A stretch of 64,000 nucleotides of DNA from Ecdyonurus torrentis (lineage: Eukaryota > Arthropoda > Insecta > Ephemeroptera > Heptageniidae): contig OX439128.1 of NCBI GenBank assembly GCA_949318235.1, forward strand, positions 40,922,478 to 40,986,477, read 5' to 3'. Made by a program: the position numbers and the translations under genes. The notes under the pieces were generated by a model that was not told the DNA's origin, did not search any database, and saw only the letters and a list, made by a program, of their open reading frames with translations. How positions within the stretch are numbered: the first letter of the stretch is position 1; each line of letters begins with the position of its first letter. Below, piece after piece: positions 10,663 through 63,875 of this stretch.

Positions 10663-12305
10663 TCTCAGCTTTTCGGTTTTCCACATACTCGATTTCTTGT
10701 GGAAAACCCAACATCCCCCTCACCAACATCATCTTTACCAGCACCCACACCCCCATGTACCCCCTCCACAAGTAGCATATCTCAGAACTAAATCAACATC
10801 AATCATCATAATTAATGTGTCATACGCATTGTTCACAGACAACATAACAAGTTTAAAAATAATAAAAAAAAAGTTGCAATATATAGTGTTTGGGGGAAAA
10901 ATATAATAAACTATAATATGTCTGGAAATAGTTTAAATTTAAAATAAAATATATTATGTAAGTACTTTTCGAGCCAACAAAGCTATAAAATAATATTGAC
11001 CAACTTTTTTGAATCACACAAAAAAAAGTTTAAAAATAATAATAATAATAAAAAATATTTTAAACCCGGGTAACAGGGTTTAAAAATAAATATTAAATAA
11101 TGATATAAATGTATGATAATTCAAAATTTGTTTTCTCATTATGTTAAATATAAAAGAGAAAGAAAAAAAAACTTGTAAAATTAAATGCTAAAATAAAATT
11201 ATTTTTAAATACAAAAAAGAAAAAAAAAAGTTTTAAAGGAAATACAAATTTAGCTATAATCCATAAGCCTATTAAATGTATAACTTCTTCATAATTTGAA
11301 ATAATATGTGTAGACAACAGAAAAAAAAGTAAAAATAAAGAAATAACTATACAAATACATAGATTTTAGGTACAGTAAACAAGTATATATATGAACTGAA
11401 AAGAAAAATAATAATAAATGTATTAATAACGTGCAATACCCATGTGTTTCCTAGTTTTCTTTGTGTATATACATAGTAGCAAAAAAGGAAAATTATTAAT
11501 GTAAAATCTTCACAAATAACATAATAGCAACGACATAATTTTGTCTTAAACAAAATAAAAAAAAAATCAATTTTAATTCTAACAAACTTTGTTTATATAG
11601 AATTAATTTTATTATACCACCAATATTTTTTGTAAAAAAATACTATTTGGTGGCAAAATATAATGTCATTAAACAATAATAATAAAAAAATGTTATACTG
11701 ACAATTATTTAATATGATAATATTATTAACATAATTCTTAATTATATATTATATAATAACAATATATATTATGGCATAAAATAATTATCCCGAGCCGAAT
11801 GCATAATTGTGTGAGTGTTTTTTCAGTCTTTGTAATACTGTGTAGTTATTGTTTGTAGTAGAAAGAAAAAAAAATCATGATATTATAGGCTTTTAGATTC
11901 ATTTATGGATTCTATACAACAATCTCTCTCTCTCTCTCTCCCTTCTTTTCCTCTTAATCTAACTTACCCTTCCTATACTGTATATTCCCAAATCCATTTT
12001 CCTTCATTCTCTCCCTCCCTCCCTCTTCTTTAAAAACTAACCCCACCTCTCTCCCTATTTCTCTATAATAATGCATTGTGTATAAATGTAAAGAGATTAA
12101 AAGTATGTCTATAATATAATAAATGTGAAACATTGTATGTATTAATATAATTGTACGTCATGGACAAAGTAATAATATATTATGTAATAATATTGTTTTT
12201 ATTCTGTTTTTGAGAGTAAATTATAGTAAGCAAAAATTTATATATTTTTTTCTTCTTTGATGATTTCAATCTTTAAAAAAAAGCACTATGTGCAATACAA
12301 TTTTA

Positions 12306-12337
<32 letters not shown>

Positions 12338-12867
12338 GCAATAGAAAGTTATATTCTCTGTGATTATATTTTAAAAAAAATGCAACAAAATTGGTATAAA
12401 ACCAACATAAAAACTACTTAGGTGTTAATTATATATAGACTATGTTGTAGCTGTAACGTAGGTGAGATAAAAAGCTAATGTAATAAAGAACAAAACAATC
12501 TTGTAATTACATAAAGATTTTTTAATTTTTTTTTTTATATAACTACAAAATACCTAATTAACAATAAAAAATAGGACATTTGATTTTAGTTACGATTATC
12601 ACCATTATATCATAGGCTTTTTTTTACATTATTATATACAATGAACACATAAAAATTATTTAAAATTCCTTTTTAAAAGAAAAATGCACTTAACAATTTG
12701 TTTTAGTATAATAATATCATTGTAGAAATATATAAAATTCTAATATTTTAAGATTTTGAATGTGTATATTATAATTAAAAATTGTACTATTTACACAGAA
12801 GTCATAAATATGTACACAAATAAACAACACAATAATAATTTCTAATAATTATATTATACTATATATT

Positions 12868-13074
12868 GATGGCTCCACGGAAAACCAAACTATCTATAGT
12901 CTCCTCGCGCCTCAAATTTGGAACATCTGCACTCTCCGCATCTCCCAAAATTGAAGTTTCTCTTACCAGTGCACCATTACAGATGCTTCAATTTCAAGAG
13001 AGGCGGAGAGCGCAGATGTTCCAAATTTAAGGCGCGCGGAGAATACAGATAGTTTGGTTTTCTGCGAAGCCATC
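12868..13074. mobile_element. 207-bp inverted-repeat element (MITE-like)
   Basis: The left arm (GATGGCTCCACGGAAAACCA...) and right arm, reverse complemented (GATGGCTTCGCAGAAAACCA...), match over about 90 bases with around ten differences. The centre is about 30 bases. Target duplication is uncertain because the flanks are AT-rich. It lies 3' of both Pax6 and TM7SF3 stops. Confidence 0.7.
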
Positions 13075-13304
13075 GATATGCTAAAATTAAAGCTGCCTCG
13101 GAGTTTTAGTTCCTATTTTGTGAATAAGTTGTGTTTTGATTAAAAAAGGTTTTCCACCACTTTTTAATGATGTCGAGGGAAAAAGTGAGATGTGCTTAAG
13201 ATTAATAACAAAAAAAAAAAAACTAGCTTTGGAATCTTCAATTATTTTTAACAATGTCAGCAAAATGATTAACTAAAAAAATATTGCATGCAAATAATTT
13301 AGTT

Positions 13305-13310
13305 TTTATT
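13305..13310 (-). terminator. TM7SF3: Candidate TM7SF3 polyadenylation signal
   Basis: AATAAA on the minus strand, about 80 bases after the stop. It is one of several possible signals in AT-rich DNA. Confidence 0.35.
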
Positions 13311-13390
13311 TTCTTTTGTTAAAAAAAATTGACTTTAAAATAAATATTACAACTATAATGGCACTTATGAGTGTATACAACATACTCTTA

Positions 13391-13632
13391 CTATGCATTT
13401 GAGGGCCCAGGAACAGGTGAGCTGATAACATCTTGTTGTGAAGGCAACGTAGCATAAGAAAATTGAGGATTGCCTGCTAGTAGTGGTTCTCGTTCCATCA
13501 CCATTCGATCTCTACTATCTTGAAGTGCTCCAGATGGAGGTGGAGGAAAAGGTGGTTTGTTTCTCTGTAGATAAAGTTGGACACAGATACCTGAGGCTGC
13601 TAGTACACCCCAAGTAATAGCAAGACTGAGAT
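13391..13632 (-). CDS. TM7SF3: TM7SF3 exon 9: TM7 and cytosolic tail
   Basis: The acceptor is CTTTCAG|ATCTC. The exon encodes the last span (LSLAITWGVLAASGICVQLY), a proline run (PPFPPPP) and EREPLL, ending PGPSNA and TAG at 13391-13393. Confidence 0.9.
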
Positions 13633-15024
13633 CTGAAAGTTAGAACTAGAATTAATTTATTGCGCAATCTTAAAAAAAAAATAATAATAATAATAAAAAA
13701 ATAGCAAAAAAAAAAAAAAAAAAAAATAACAATAATAATAATATATAAAAAAAGGAGAATATCATTACCTCTAATTTGAAATGGAGGATCAATAACTGCA
13801 GTTCTAAAGTCTTTAATTGTAGCTCTTCTAATTGTATTAATAATTATATATTTTAGATTTGAACCAATGTAATGATCAATAGGAGATATAACTGCATATG
13901 ATCCCAGTATACTGCATGCCACGATATTAGCCTATACAAAATAAAAATTGAGTTACTTAGATTTTCAAAACTTGCGTAGCATTATTTAATACTTACAACA
14001 TGAGCAGCCATAACCATAACTAACGGAACAGCAACAATGATACAAATAAATGCAATCCAGTAGTTCATATCATTCTGAAATACTTCTATGTCACCTGTAA
14101 ATATAAATAAATAAATAGTCGGAACAGAACGTAACAATGCTAAGTATTAATTACCTGTGCCTGCAAAGTAAATAACAGATGCTGTAAGGTAGCCAAGAGT
14201 CAAAGTTACAAGCACCGTTGAGACAGCTGGAATGCCATAGAACCACCAGACTGCAACCCAGAAAACACCAAATATCACACCCAAGAGGACAGCTATCGCA
14301 AGGTGAACTGCAGGCAAAATAAAACACATTAGTACACTGTTAAAACATGAGAGAATCTATAATTGTCTTTACCTCCATAATCAAAGTTTTCAGGCATTGC
14401 CACTAAAATAAATGCAACTAATCCTCCAGATAAAAATCCAAATAAAAACATTTCAGTCTTAAAAAATTTATGACCAGCAAAGCATAAGAATAATCCCATA
14501 AAGAATATTATTGCACAAACGAGTTTGGAGAATGTTGAAGCTGAAACAGATATGAGAAAACATAATTATGTATTAAATTATGTATTTTTTTTATCTGAAT
14601 TCCTCTTAGTAAAAATATTGAAAACAGAAAGCACAGTATAGCAACTATACTAAGTCCATTAAAAATATTAATTAGTTCTTATTAGGTTACATAATTATTA
14701 CTAGTATCAAAGATTCTTACTTAGCACCTCACAAGTGTCACCCCAGTAAATTGTACTGCAAGCATACGAGACGGCAGGTACGTACGGTGAGGCTGATGGA
14801 GATCTCTGATCATAGACAATAACTGCATACACAGATCCAGTTCCAGGGTAAGCACTAAATATCCGCTGAAGACTGGACATACCCACAGGTATAGGCACCT
14901 AAAATCACACACATATATTACACTTCAGAACCCTAACAGAATATCCAATATTAGCACAATAGAAAACATAATATGACATGCTAGTGCATGTAGACTCTGA
15001 TGCCAATAAACTTCATTCTGATCG

Positions 15025-15112
<88 letters not shown>

Positions 15113-16198
15113 TACCCGTATTGTGTAAACGCTGTCGTGAACATGTTAATTTAAGATACAGTAATTTTATTACCTTCCTGCCATTTTTCTGTATTCTATT
15201 TACAGTTAACATTTTCCTTATTCCATCAAAATAACTTTTACTTTCAAAATCTCTTTCTTCAAGATATAAATGATACACCTCATAGTCTAGTAGCCCCGTC
15301 GCACATGAGAATGGGGATGGAGGAGAAGCAAGTTGACTTTTAACTGTAACAAGTGCACTCGTATATGTGACTTCTAAGTACGGAGCAACTTCTACTGAAA
15401 ATTCCATATTGCAGCCTCCAGGGATGGGATCTAAAAAATTTGATTTTAAATTAAAACAACAACAACAACATTGCAATAGATATAACAAAATTAAATCTGT
15501 TACAATAATTTGATTTACTGTACTCTTGATATTAATTCAGTTCAGTTGTGTGCTATATTGTAACTCACCACTTGTATCATATGCTTGTACTACAATTAAA
15601 ACTGTGATATCTTTATTTAAGTTAAAATTTTTGAAAAAAACTTGTGCCGTTGTTCCCTGTGGTCGTTTTACAAGTCCTATATTTGTCCCATTTAAATGGA
15701 AATTTGGTAATAATGTATCATTATATGACAATGTTGCATTATATACAAAAGAATGCACTTGAAATAATAAAAATTTAACAGTAGATGGAATCTGTGTGGC
15801 ACGAATTGTGACACCTCCAAGAGTTGGTATAATTTTCATTTCTTCGATAAGTATGCCATCATTACTGCCCACTTTGTAGTTGGCAAATGACATCGATATA
15901 ATGTCGCCATCTGAAACAAATACAGAGATTTTATTTCTTTGTTTCATTACCAAATTAATTTGACAGATTAATACACGAGCTTTAATGTTTAAAAGAGTGT
16001 CTATTCCATTGATCTATTTACATTTTTATTCATTTTTGAAAGCTCACGTGACTTTTAAACGCCTCCAAAATAGGTAAAAGTCATTTGTTTACCTTTAGCT
16101 TCGTTGACGGATAGTGCCGGTAAATTAGCACAACTTGCACTTGAAATACACCATAACAACAAGGAAAATATAATAGTTAATCTAAATTGAGTTAGCAT
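13391..16198 (-). CDS. TM7SF3: TM7SF3-like seven-transmembrane protein, 9 exons, complete
   Basis: Minus strand, exons in transcript order: 16198-16093, 15910-15569, 15430-15174, 14898-14721, 14540-14373, 14307-14155, 14094-13997, 13931-13769, 13632-13391. They total 1707 bases, or 568 residues, close to about 570 in the vertebrate family. The start chosen (16196-16198) begins a signal peptide of about 24 residues ending SSASCA; an upstream in-frame Met would bury it. The large N-terminal ectodomain carries three NxT sequons (NAT, NDT, NGT), the family hallmark DPIPGGCN, and YACSTIYWGDTCEV. Seven hydrophobic segments follow from about residue 298 to 511 (CAIIFFMGLFLCFAGHKFFK; VFWVAVWWFYGIP; CSILGSYAVISPIDHYIG). 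The short cytosolic tail has PPFPPPP and EREPLL, an acidic dileucine motif. In vertebrates TM7SF3 is linked to cell survival and stress responses; its biochemical activity is unclear. It is divergent with ANKS1 and convergent with Pax6. Confidence 0.92.
13769..13931 (-). CDS. TM7SF3: TM7SF3 exon 8: TM6 and loop
   Basis: The acceptor is TTGTATAG|GCTAA and the donor is TAGAG|GTAATG. The exon encodes ANIVACSILGSYAVISPIDH, then YIGSNLKYI and a basic loop (TIRRATIKDFRTA) ending PPFQIR, as in vertebrate TM7SF3. Confidence 0.9.
13997..14094 (-). CDS. TM7SF3: TM7SF3 exon 7: TM5
   Basis: The acceptor is TTTACAG|GTGAC and the donor is ATGTT|GTAAGT. The exon encodes DIEVFQNDMNYW followed by the hydrophobic span IAFICIIVAVPLVMVMAAHV. 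It is too short to stand alone as an ORF; frame and phase place it. Confidence 0.87.
14155..14307 (-). CDS. TM7SF3: TM7SF3 exon 6: TM3 and TM4
   Basis: The acceptor is GCCTGCAG|TTCAC and the donor is CACAG|GTAATT. The exon encodes VHLAIAVLLGVIFGVFWVAV, WWFYGIP (conserved), then a second hydrophobic span ending IYFAGTG. Confidence 0.9.
14373..14540 (-). CDS. TM7SF3: TM7SF3 exon 5: TM1 and TM2
   Basis: The acceptor is TGTTTCAG|CTTC and the donor is GGAG|GTAAAG. The exon encodes two hydrophobic spans (VCAIIFFMGLFLCFAG and FLFGFLSGGLVAFILVAM) around the short loop HKFFKTE. Confidence 0.9.
14721..14898 (-). CDS. TM7SF3: TM7SF3 exon 4: membrane-proximal ectodomain
   Basis: The acceptor is GATTTTAG|GTGCC and the donor is CTAA|GTAAGA. 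The exon encodes VPIPVGMSSLQRIFSAYPGT through VYAVIVYD and VSYACSTIYWGDTCEVL, with the conserved YACS cysteine. Confidence 0.9.
15029..15111. repeat. (GA)n microsatellite in TM7SF3 intron 3
   Basis: About 83 bases of pure GA (CT on the transcribed strand), 62 bases after the exon 3 donor in transcript order. Confidence 0.95.
15174..15430 (-). CDS. TM7SF3: TM7SF3 exon 3: GGCN ectodomain segment
   Basis: The acceptor is TTTTTTAG|ATCCC and the donor is GGAAG|GTAATA. The exon begins with DPIPGGCNMEFSVEVAPYLE, the most recognisable TM7SF3 motif, and ends IQKNGRK in phase 0. The (GA)n tract at 15029-15110 lies in the next intron. Confidence 0.9.
15569..15910 (-). CDS. TM7SF3: TM7SF3 exon 2: ectodomain with three N-glycosylation sequons
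   Basis: The acceptor is TTTGTTTCAG|ATGGC and the donor is AAGTG|GTGAGT, phase 1 at both ends. The exon encodes DGDIISMSFANYK onward, with FVYNATLSYNDTLLPNFHLN and GTNIG, giving three NxT sequons. Confidence 0.9.
16093..16198 (-). CDS. TM7SF3: TM7SF3 exon 1: signal peptide
   Basis: The exon encodes MLTQFRLTIIFSLLLWCISS followed by ASCANLPALSVNEAK. The hydrophobic core and small residues before the cleavage site look like a signal peptide. The donor is AAAG|GTAAAC, phase 1. Confidence 0.88.
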
Positions 16199-16462
16199 AC
16201 TTGTAAACAATAATTTTAACACTAAAATACAATAAAATGTAACATAATTTGGTATAAGTATTTTTTTTTCTTCTTCAGCTGGCGGCAGCACAGATATCGT
16301 TTTTCAGCTGTTTTCCAAGCTTCGCCAGCTGTTGTATGATGGCGCCGAGACTGCAGGAATATGGATGGTGACGGATCAATGAAATTTCTGGATTGTGTTT
16401 TAAATCTAATTTGTGGTGTTTAAATAAATTCATTTGTGTTATAAGAAGTGATTTAATGGGCC
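16199..16462. promoter_or_regulatory. Shared divergent promoter region of TM7SF3 and ANKS1
   Basis: Only 264 bases separate the two start codons, which point away from each other, so this interval must contain both 5' UTRs and probably a bidirectional core promoter. It has three CAGCTG E-boxes (16276-16281, 16305-16310, 16326-16331) and a locally GC-richer patch with GATGGCGCCGAGAC near 16337. No TATA box stands out for either gene. Transcription starts cannot be fixed from sequence alone. Confidence 0.65.
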
Positions 16463-58699
<42,237 letters not shown>

Positions 58700-58873
58700 T
58701 TTAAAAAAAACTAAGAACAACAAAATCATCTTTACTATACAAAAAAATAACATCTTTATTATTTTAAAGACTTTTAATTCCAATTATGTTCCTTTTATAT
58801 ATTTTCTTTTATTTATTTAAAAATATTTTGATTTTTATCTATATGCTCATTATAATATAATATAGGCCTATAT

Positions 58874-58879
58874 AATAAA
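58874..58879 (+). terminator. ANKS1: Candidate ANKS1 polyadenylation signal
   Basis: The first clear AATAAA after the stop, 175 bases downstream. Many others follow in AT-rich DNA, so the true site is uncertain. Confidence 0.3.
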
Positions 58880-61870
58880 AAAAAAATTATATTATATTAC
58901 TAAATCGTAATAAAAACAATATTGAGAACAAAATCATTACATTCATAATTAAAATATAATCTTATAAAATATAGTACTTGTTTAATTAGTTTTTAAGTTA
59001 TATAAAAAAATATATATTATATTATAATTAGATTTTAAGAGATAGTAAGTGAGATTTTTTTTTCAATTGAAATTAAGGCCTATAGATATTTATATAATAA
59101 ATCTACAACACAAAAGCTTATTTTATGCTGCTCATAATAAATAGCTTAATAAAAATAAAAAAATAAAATGCAGTGAAAAAGATTCAGTAAAATAATCACA
59201 ACATTATATAATTTGATTTATTAATTAAAAATAGTATTCCATTGTGACTTTATTATATAATTAAAATAATATTTCAATCATTAATAATTAAATTATAAAA
59301 TTTCTTCCACGACAATTTATATAATTAAAATGCCAGGAGCACTACCTCTCGTGTATGATTTACCAATAATTATGAAATTTACCATTTTTTAATGGCGTAC
59401 AAACCACGATAGGTGGCCGAAAATAGAGTTGAAAATTCTCGTAAATAAAAAGAGATTATTATTACTCAGGCCAGCCGTTAAAAAAGAAAAATACTTGAGA
59501 ACAACTTTTTTGTAGAATTTAAAATATAATAATTGCCTCATATCATACTATTGGGACATTGAAAAAATAATAATATTAAAAGAAAATATCTGATAATTAT
59601 TTTAAAAAGCTAAGTTAGAAGGACCAAAGTTTTATATATAAATTTTTAAAAAAAGAATCAATAAAAAAAAATATTATAATAACATTTTAAATTATGAAAA
59701 AGTATATTAATTCAAGGTGCTTTTTCTGTATGGTTCCAATATTTTAAAATCTTATAGTAATATTGCTTTTAATTATTGTATGAATGCTATTTATTAAAGA
59801 TTAAAATAAAAATGTTTGGTAAAAAAAATTTGAGAGGAATCTTGGAAAAAGTATTAAAATTGTTGCTAAAATTAATTATAAAAAATATTAAATTAAATAT
59901 AAATAAAAGTATTTAAAAAAAGTGTTGCTTTCGTTTGTAATTGACAATGTTACATTTTTTTAAAGTGATAATGTATAAAAAAATATATAATATATGAATA
60001 TATGATATGTATAAAAAAATTCATTAAAATATCAAATTTAATTTTTTTCTATATAAAGCTATATGGAACCAGATGTTGCTTTTTAAAACTTATTCATATA
60101 TATATAAAAAAACAAAAACAATTTTTTATGCAAGTAAATTTTGAATTAATAATTTATTTAATACTCAAAAATAAAAAGGGTTCAATTTTTTTTTCAATGA
60201 TGACATAAAATCTGTATGTACTCTATTATATAACACCAATTTTTTATTTAGAATTAAGCCAGTTTGTTAATTGCAAATTCTCTTTATATTACTTTTATAT
60301 TCATTCAAAAAAATAAAAATTAATATAATATATTGCTCATAAAATATTAATAAATTGAACTTTTTTATGGCTTTTTGACACGTTTAATAATTTTTACACA
60401 AATGAAGAGAGAAAAAAACAAACTACTGTGTACTTAAATGATTAACTCCCAAACACCGCGTAAATAAAATAACCAATTTTAAATATTCATTCAACAACAA
60501 CTTTGTCAATAAAATATAAAATAAATAATACACAACATATTTCTGATGTATTTAATTTGTATATTTTTAAGAATTATTAAAAAAAAAAAGTATTGAAAAA
60601 AAATGTATTTGTCAAAATGTTTATAAAAAGATGTAAACGATATTTCGATGATTATTTGACCTAGTCGCTGATAACTAATTAAATATTTACAAAAAAAAAA
60701 TGAACTTCCTTAAAAAAACATTTGATATACCATTGTAATATACATCAATATGTATTATATAAATGTATTTCCAATAATAATTCTTATACTGCCATTTTGT
60801 GTGTATTGAATATTCTAATATTTCGGCAGTAAAGAGTAAAACTAGTCGTACTGGAGTTGCTGATAAAAATAAATTTTTATCCTTTTTTTTTTTTTTAATA
60901 TTATGTTGATATTTTGAAATCAAATATATTTGTCATCTTATGATTTTTACATTTCTATATAATTTTATTGTATGTTATTTTTTTATATCAATTTAATTTC
61001 TACGTATTAAATAATTGATGAATTATATTATAAACAAAATTAAAGTTTTATTTTCTTTTAAATTATATTACAAAAAATTGCAATATATATACTATTGATA
61101 TAACTAAACGGACAAAAAAAAAATGCATTTCTCTATGTATTATATGTTTAGGTGTATACATTTTTGGTAAATTTTTGTATGGCATATAAGACATCAGTTA
61201 AATATAATGAACAAATAAAAAGAAATCAAAAGAGATTCTTGTATCAAGAAAAAAAAAATAATAAAACCTTTTTTATAATTACGTAAACAGAATGAATTTC
61301 CATACAAAATTTTACTTTCTTGATGGCTTATAAATAATAATAAAAATAATTAAATAAAAAAAAAAACATAATAAAAAATAATACTTTTTAAGTGTCGCGG
61401 TGCTTCTGTATTATGTTAGCTCGGAGTTGTATTAATGTAGTAGTTATATAATTGTTATAATGCCGATAATATATGTATATTACTTATATATATTTATGTG
61501 TGTGTATATGATGATTGTATATAAGTTATGTACGCTATGAAAAGCTTCTGTATTGATATTATATATAAAATATGATATGAAAATATATTATGATTATATT
61601 AAGAGCAGAGATAAATGTGGAAATAATAATATTAAAAAAAATAAATAAATGAGAATTGTAAATATCTAGGGAAGGTTGGTTGTGATTTACTGATATATGC
61701 TATGTTGATCTTTTATTGTATTTCTATATATTATACTATCAATACATAATATATTATAACACCATAATTTATGCTGTGTTGTTATTTCTTGTTTACCTTC
61801 TTTCGTTAATAAGTTATAGAGATAAAAGATACAATCTCAGGTAATTTAGATTTTTGTTTTGTTTTATCTT

Positions 61871-62201
61871 AAAGAGAAAGTTCAGGGGTTATAACATGGC
61901 TTCTTCAATGTAAGATAATGAGATAAACTGTTCATAAACTCACATATGATGACCCAAAACCCTGCCTTAGCCTCTTAAACTTGCACTCATCCTGTGAGAT
62001 ATGCAACCCCCTACATCATTTTCTATAGTAAAGCCGTAACTATGACGTAAAAGATATGGGACGAGTTGCATATCTCGCAGGATGATCACGAGTTTACGGG
62101 GCTACGGAAGATCTTTGGGCCATCATATGTAAGTTTATAAACAGTTCTTCTTATTATCTAACATTAAAGAAGCTATGTTGTAACCCCTGAACTTCATCTT
62201 T
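61871..62201. mobile_element. 331-bp inverted-repeat element
   Basis: The left arm (AAGTTCAGGGGTTATAACAT and on to AACTCACATATGATG) pairs with the right arm (CATCATATGTAAGTTT to ATGTTGTAACCCCTGAACTT) over about 80-90 bases. An inner pair, CCTGTGAGATATGCAAC and GTTGCATATCTCGCAGG, extends the hairpin. No ORF; MITE-like. Confidence 0.7.
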
Positions 62202-62456
62202 AATGCTACTTCAGTAATAATATAGACATTGTTTTTTATATATAAAGCTCAATCATATTTAAACAATAAGAAAAGAAAAAGATGCTCAAATATTATTATT
62301 TGAAGCAGAAATATAGGTATATAATGAAAAAAAGAGAAGATTAAGAACTTTTCCAGTTTAGACACAAGGGAGTTTGAAAGTTTTTCAATAAGATGAGATT
62401 ATTGGTTCTTTTGTTTTCTTGTTGTTCACTTGTCCGTATCATTACGTATGTGTTGT

Positions 62457-62458
<2 letters not shown>

Positions 62459-62519
<61 letters not shown>
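62459..62519. repeat. (CT)n microsatellite
   Basis: About 61 bases of CT. Confidence 0.95.
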
Positions 62520-62522
<3 letters not shown>

Positions 62523-63794
62523 GTGTGTCTCCATAGCATCATTGTCTCCCTCTATATAACGTCCTGCTACCGGTAATTGCCTCTATCTTCTTTTATCTCC
62601 CCGTCACCCCGAAAAAAGAGAGAGAAAGAGAGACCGGCCGGTTGCTTCTACTTGACTGCTCTTTTTCCTACACCTTGTATCTGCATCCTACCGACTCTAA
62701 ACTCCTTTAGCTCAAATTCTCATTATGTTTTTATATCAAAGATATTTAACTTGGAGACATTACATAATAATGGGTGATATCCCCTTGACTCATCAAAGCG
62801 AGCCATGGCTACATCGTTTCCTCTTAGTCTTATATTTAATTGCGCTTTCGTCATTACTTTCGCTACTTTTAACAACCCTCTACTCTCTCTCTCCTGCGTT
62901 TTCTTCTCGTTTTTTTTATTCACAATTTTCTTCTCTAGTTTAATTACATTTTTAAAAACGACATCTCTTATTCGAATAAAAAGCTTATTGCCATAATCTT
63001 TAATTTGAACAAAAAAGAAAATCTTCTTTAATTTTAAGTACAAAATTTTTCACACGAACAGACGTTTCAACACTGCAAATAATATAATATTAGACATTTT
63101 CTATACATATATAAATTATGTTATTTATTTTTGTTTATAATGTCTTCTTTTTTTTCTTTTAATTGTGCATGAAATTAAAAATTAGACAAGATTTAGTAAC
63201 CCTATCCTAACGTCATAAATTTTTTAATTAAACCGACAAATTTAATATACCTAAAATAAGAATCTTAACAGTTACAATCCATATAAACGGCAGATAAAAG
63301 GTGCTTTTTTGTATACATAATATGTCTTTTGATATTAGAATTTTAATTTATAATATACAACAAAAGTAAATTACAAGGATTAGAGTTTTTTATATAATAT
63401 ATTTAATGTGGTAAAGTATTAATACATCGAGAATAAAAGAATTGCATTGATTATGCCACGAGACTTTATATATAGTTTGTAAGAATTATATATATATAAA
63501 AAAAAAGTGAAAGAAAGAATGAAAGAGTTTTCGGTTGAATTAACTTGTTGATGTAATAGTCCGTGGGTGCAATGTCGGCTGTATTCTATAATATATATGA
63601 TACATCATCACATAGATCCAAATAAAAATTGCATAGACTACAAAACCATATCATCAACATATAGGCAGCTGTGTGAATTGCATTCTTTTTTCCCTTTTGT
63701 TACGCATGTTATATAATATAAAAGCTTGAGGACAGAACGCGGGAAAAAGCACACTCGGTCTCACACGTTTGACTGCATGTTGCTAGGATATACC

Positions 63795-63795
<1 letters not shown>

Positions 63796-63872
<77 letters not shown>
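63796..63872. repeat. (CT)n microsatellite
   Basis: CT tract with a TT interruption near its left end. Confidence 0.9.

Positions 63873-63875
<3 letters not shown>

Larger units (their letters stand above)
10663..13390. other. Tail-to-tail interval between Pax6 and TM7SF3
   Basis: It contains the 3' UTRs of both genes, many AATAAA matches on both strands (too many to choose among), a pyrimidine-rich block near 11925-12060, a T run at 12311-12337 and the inverted-repeat element at 12868-13074. No further gene recognised. Confidence 0.7.

Noticed and set aside
10452..10906. ORFs around the last Pax6 exon in other frames
   Set aside because: The conserved Pax6 C-terminus is in a different frame and ends at 10662.
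14925..15488. 187-aa continuous ORF, minus strand
   Set aside because: Only 15174-15430 is real (TM7SF3 exon 3); the rest is read-through of introns, including a CT tract.
16055..16291. Upstream Met start for TM7SF3 (16289-16291)
   Set aside because: It would place 31 residues before the signal peptide; the Met at 16196-16198 gives a proper signal sequence.
62723..63043. 106-aa minus-strand ORF and overlapping plus-strand ORFs
   Set aside because: Lys/Phe/Leu-rich, no motif, and contradictory frames on both strands; no gene supported.
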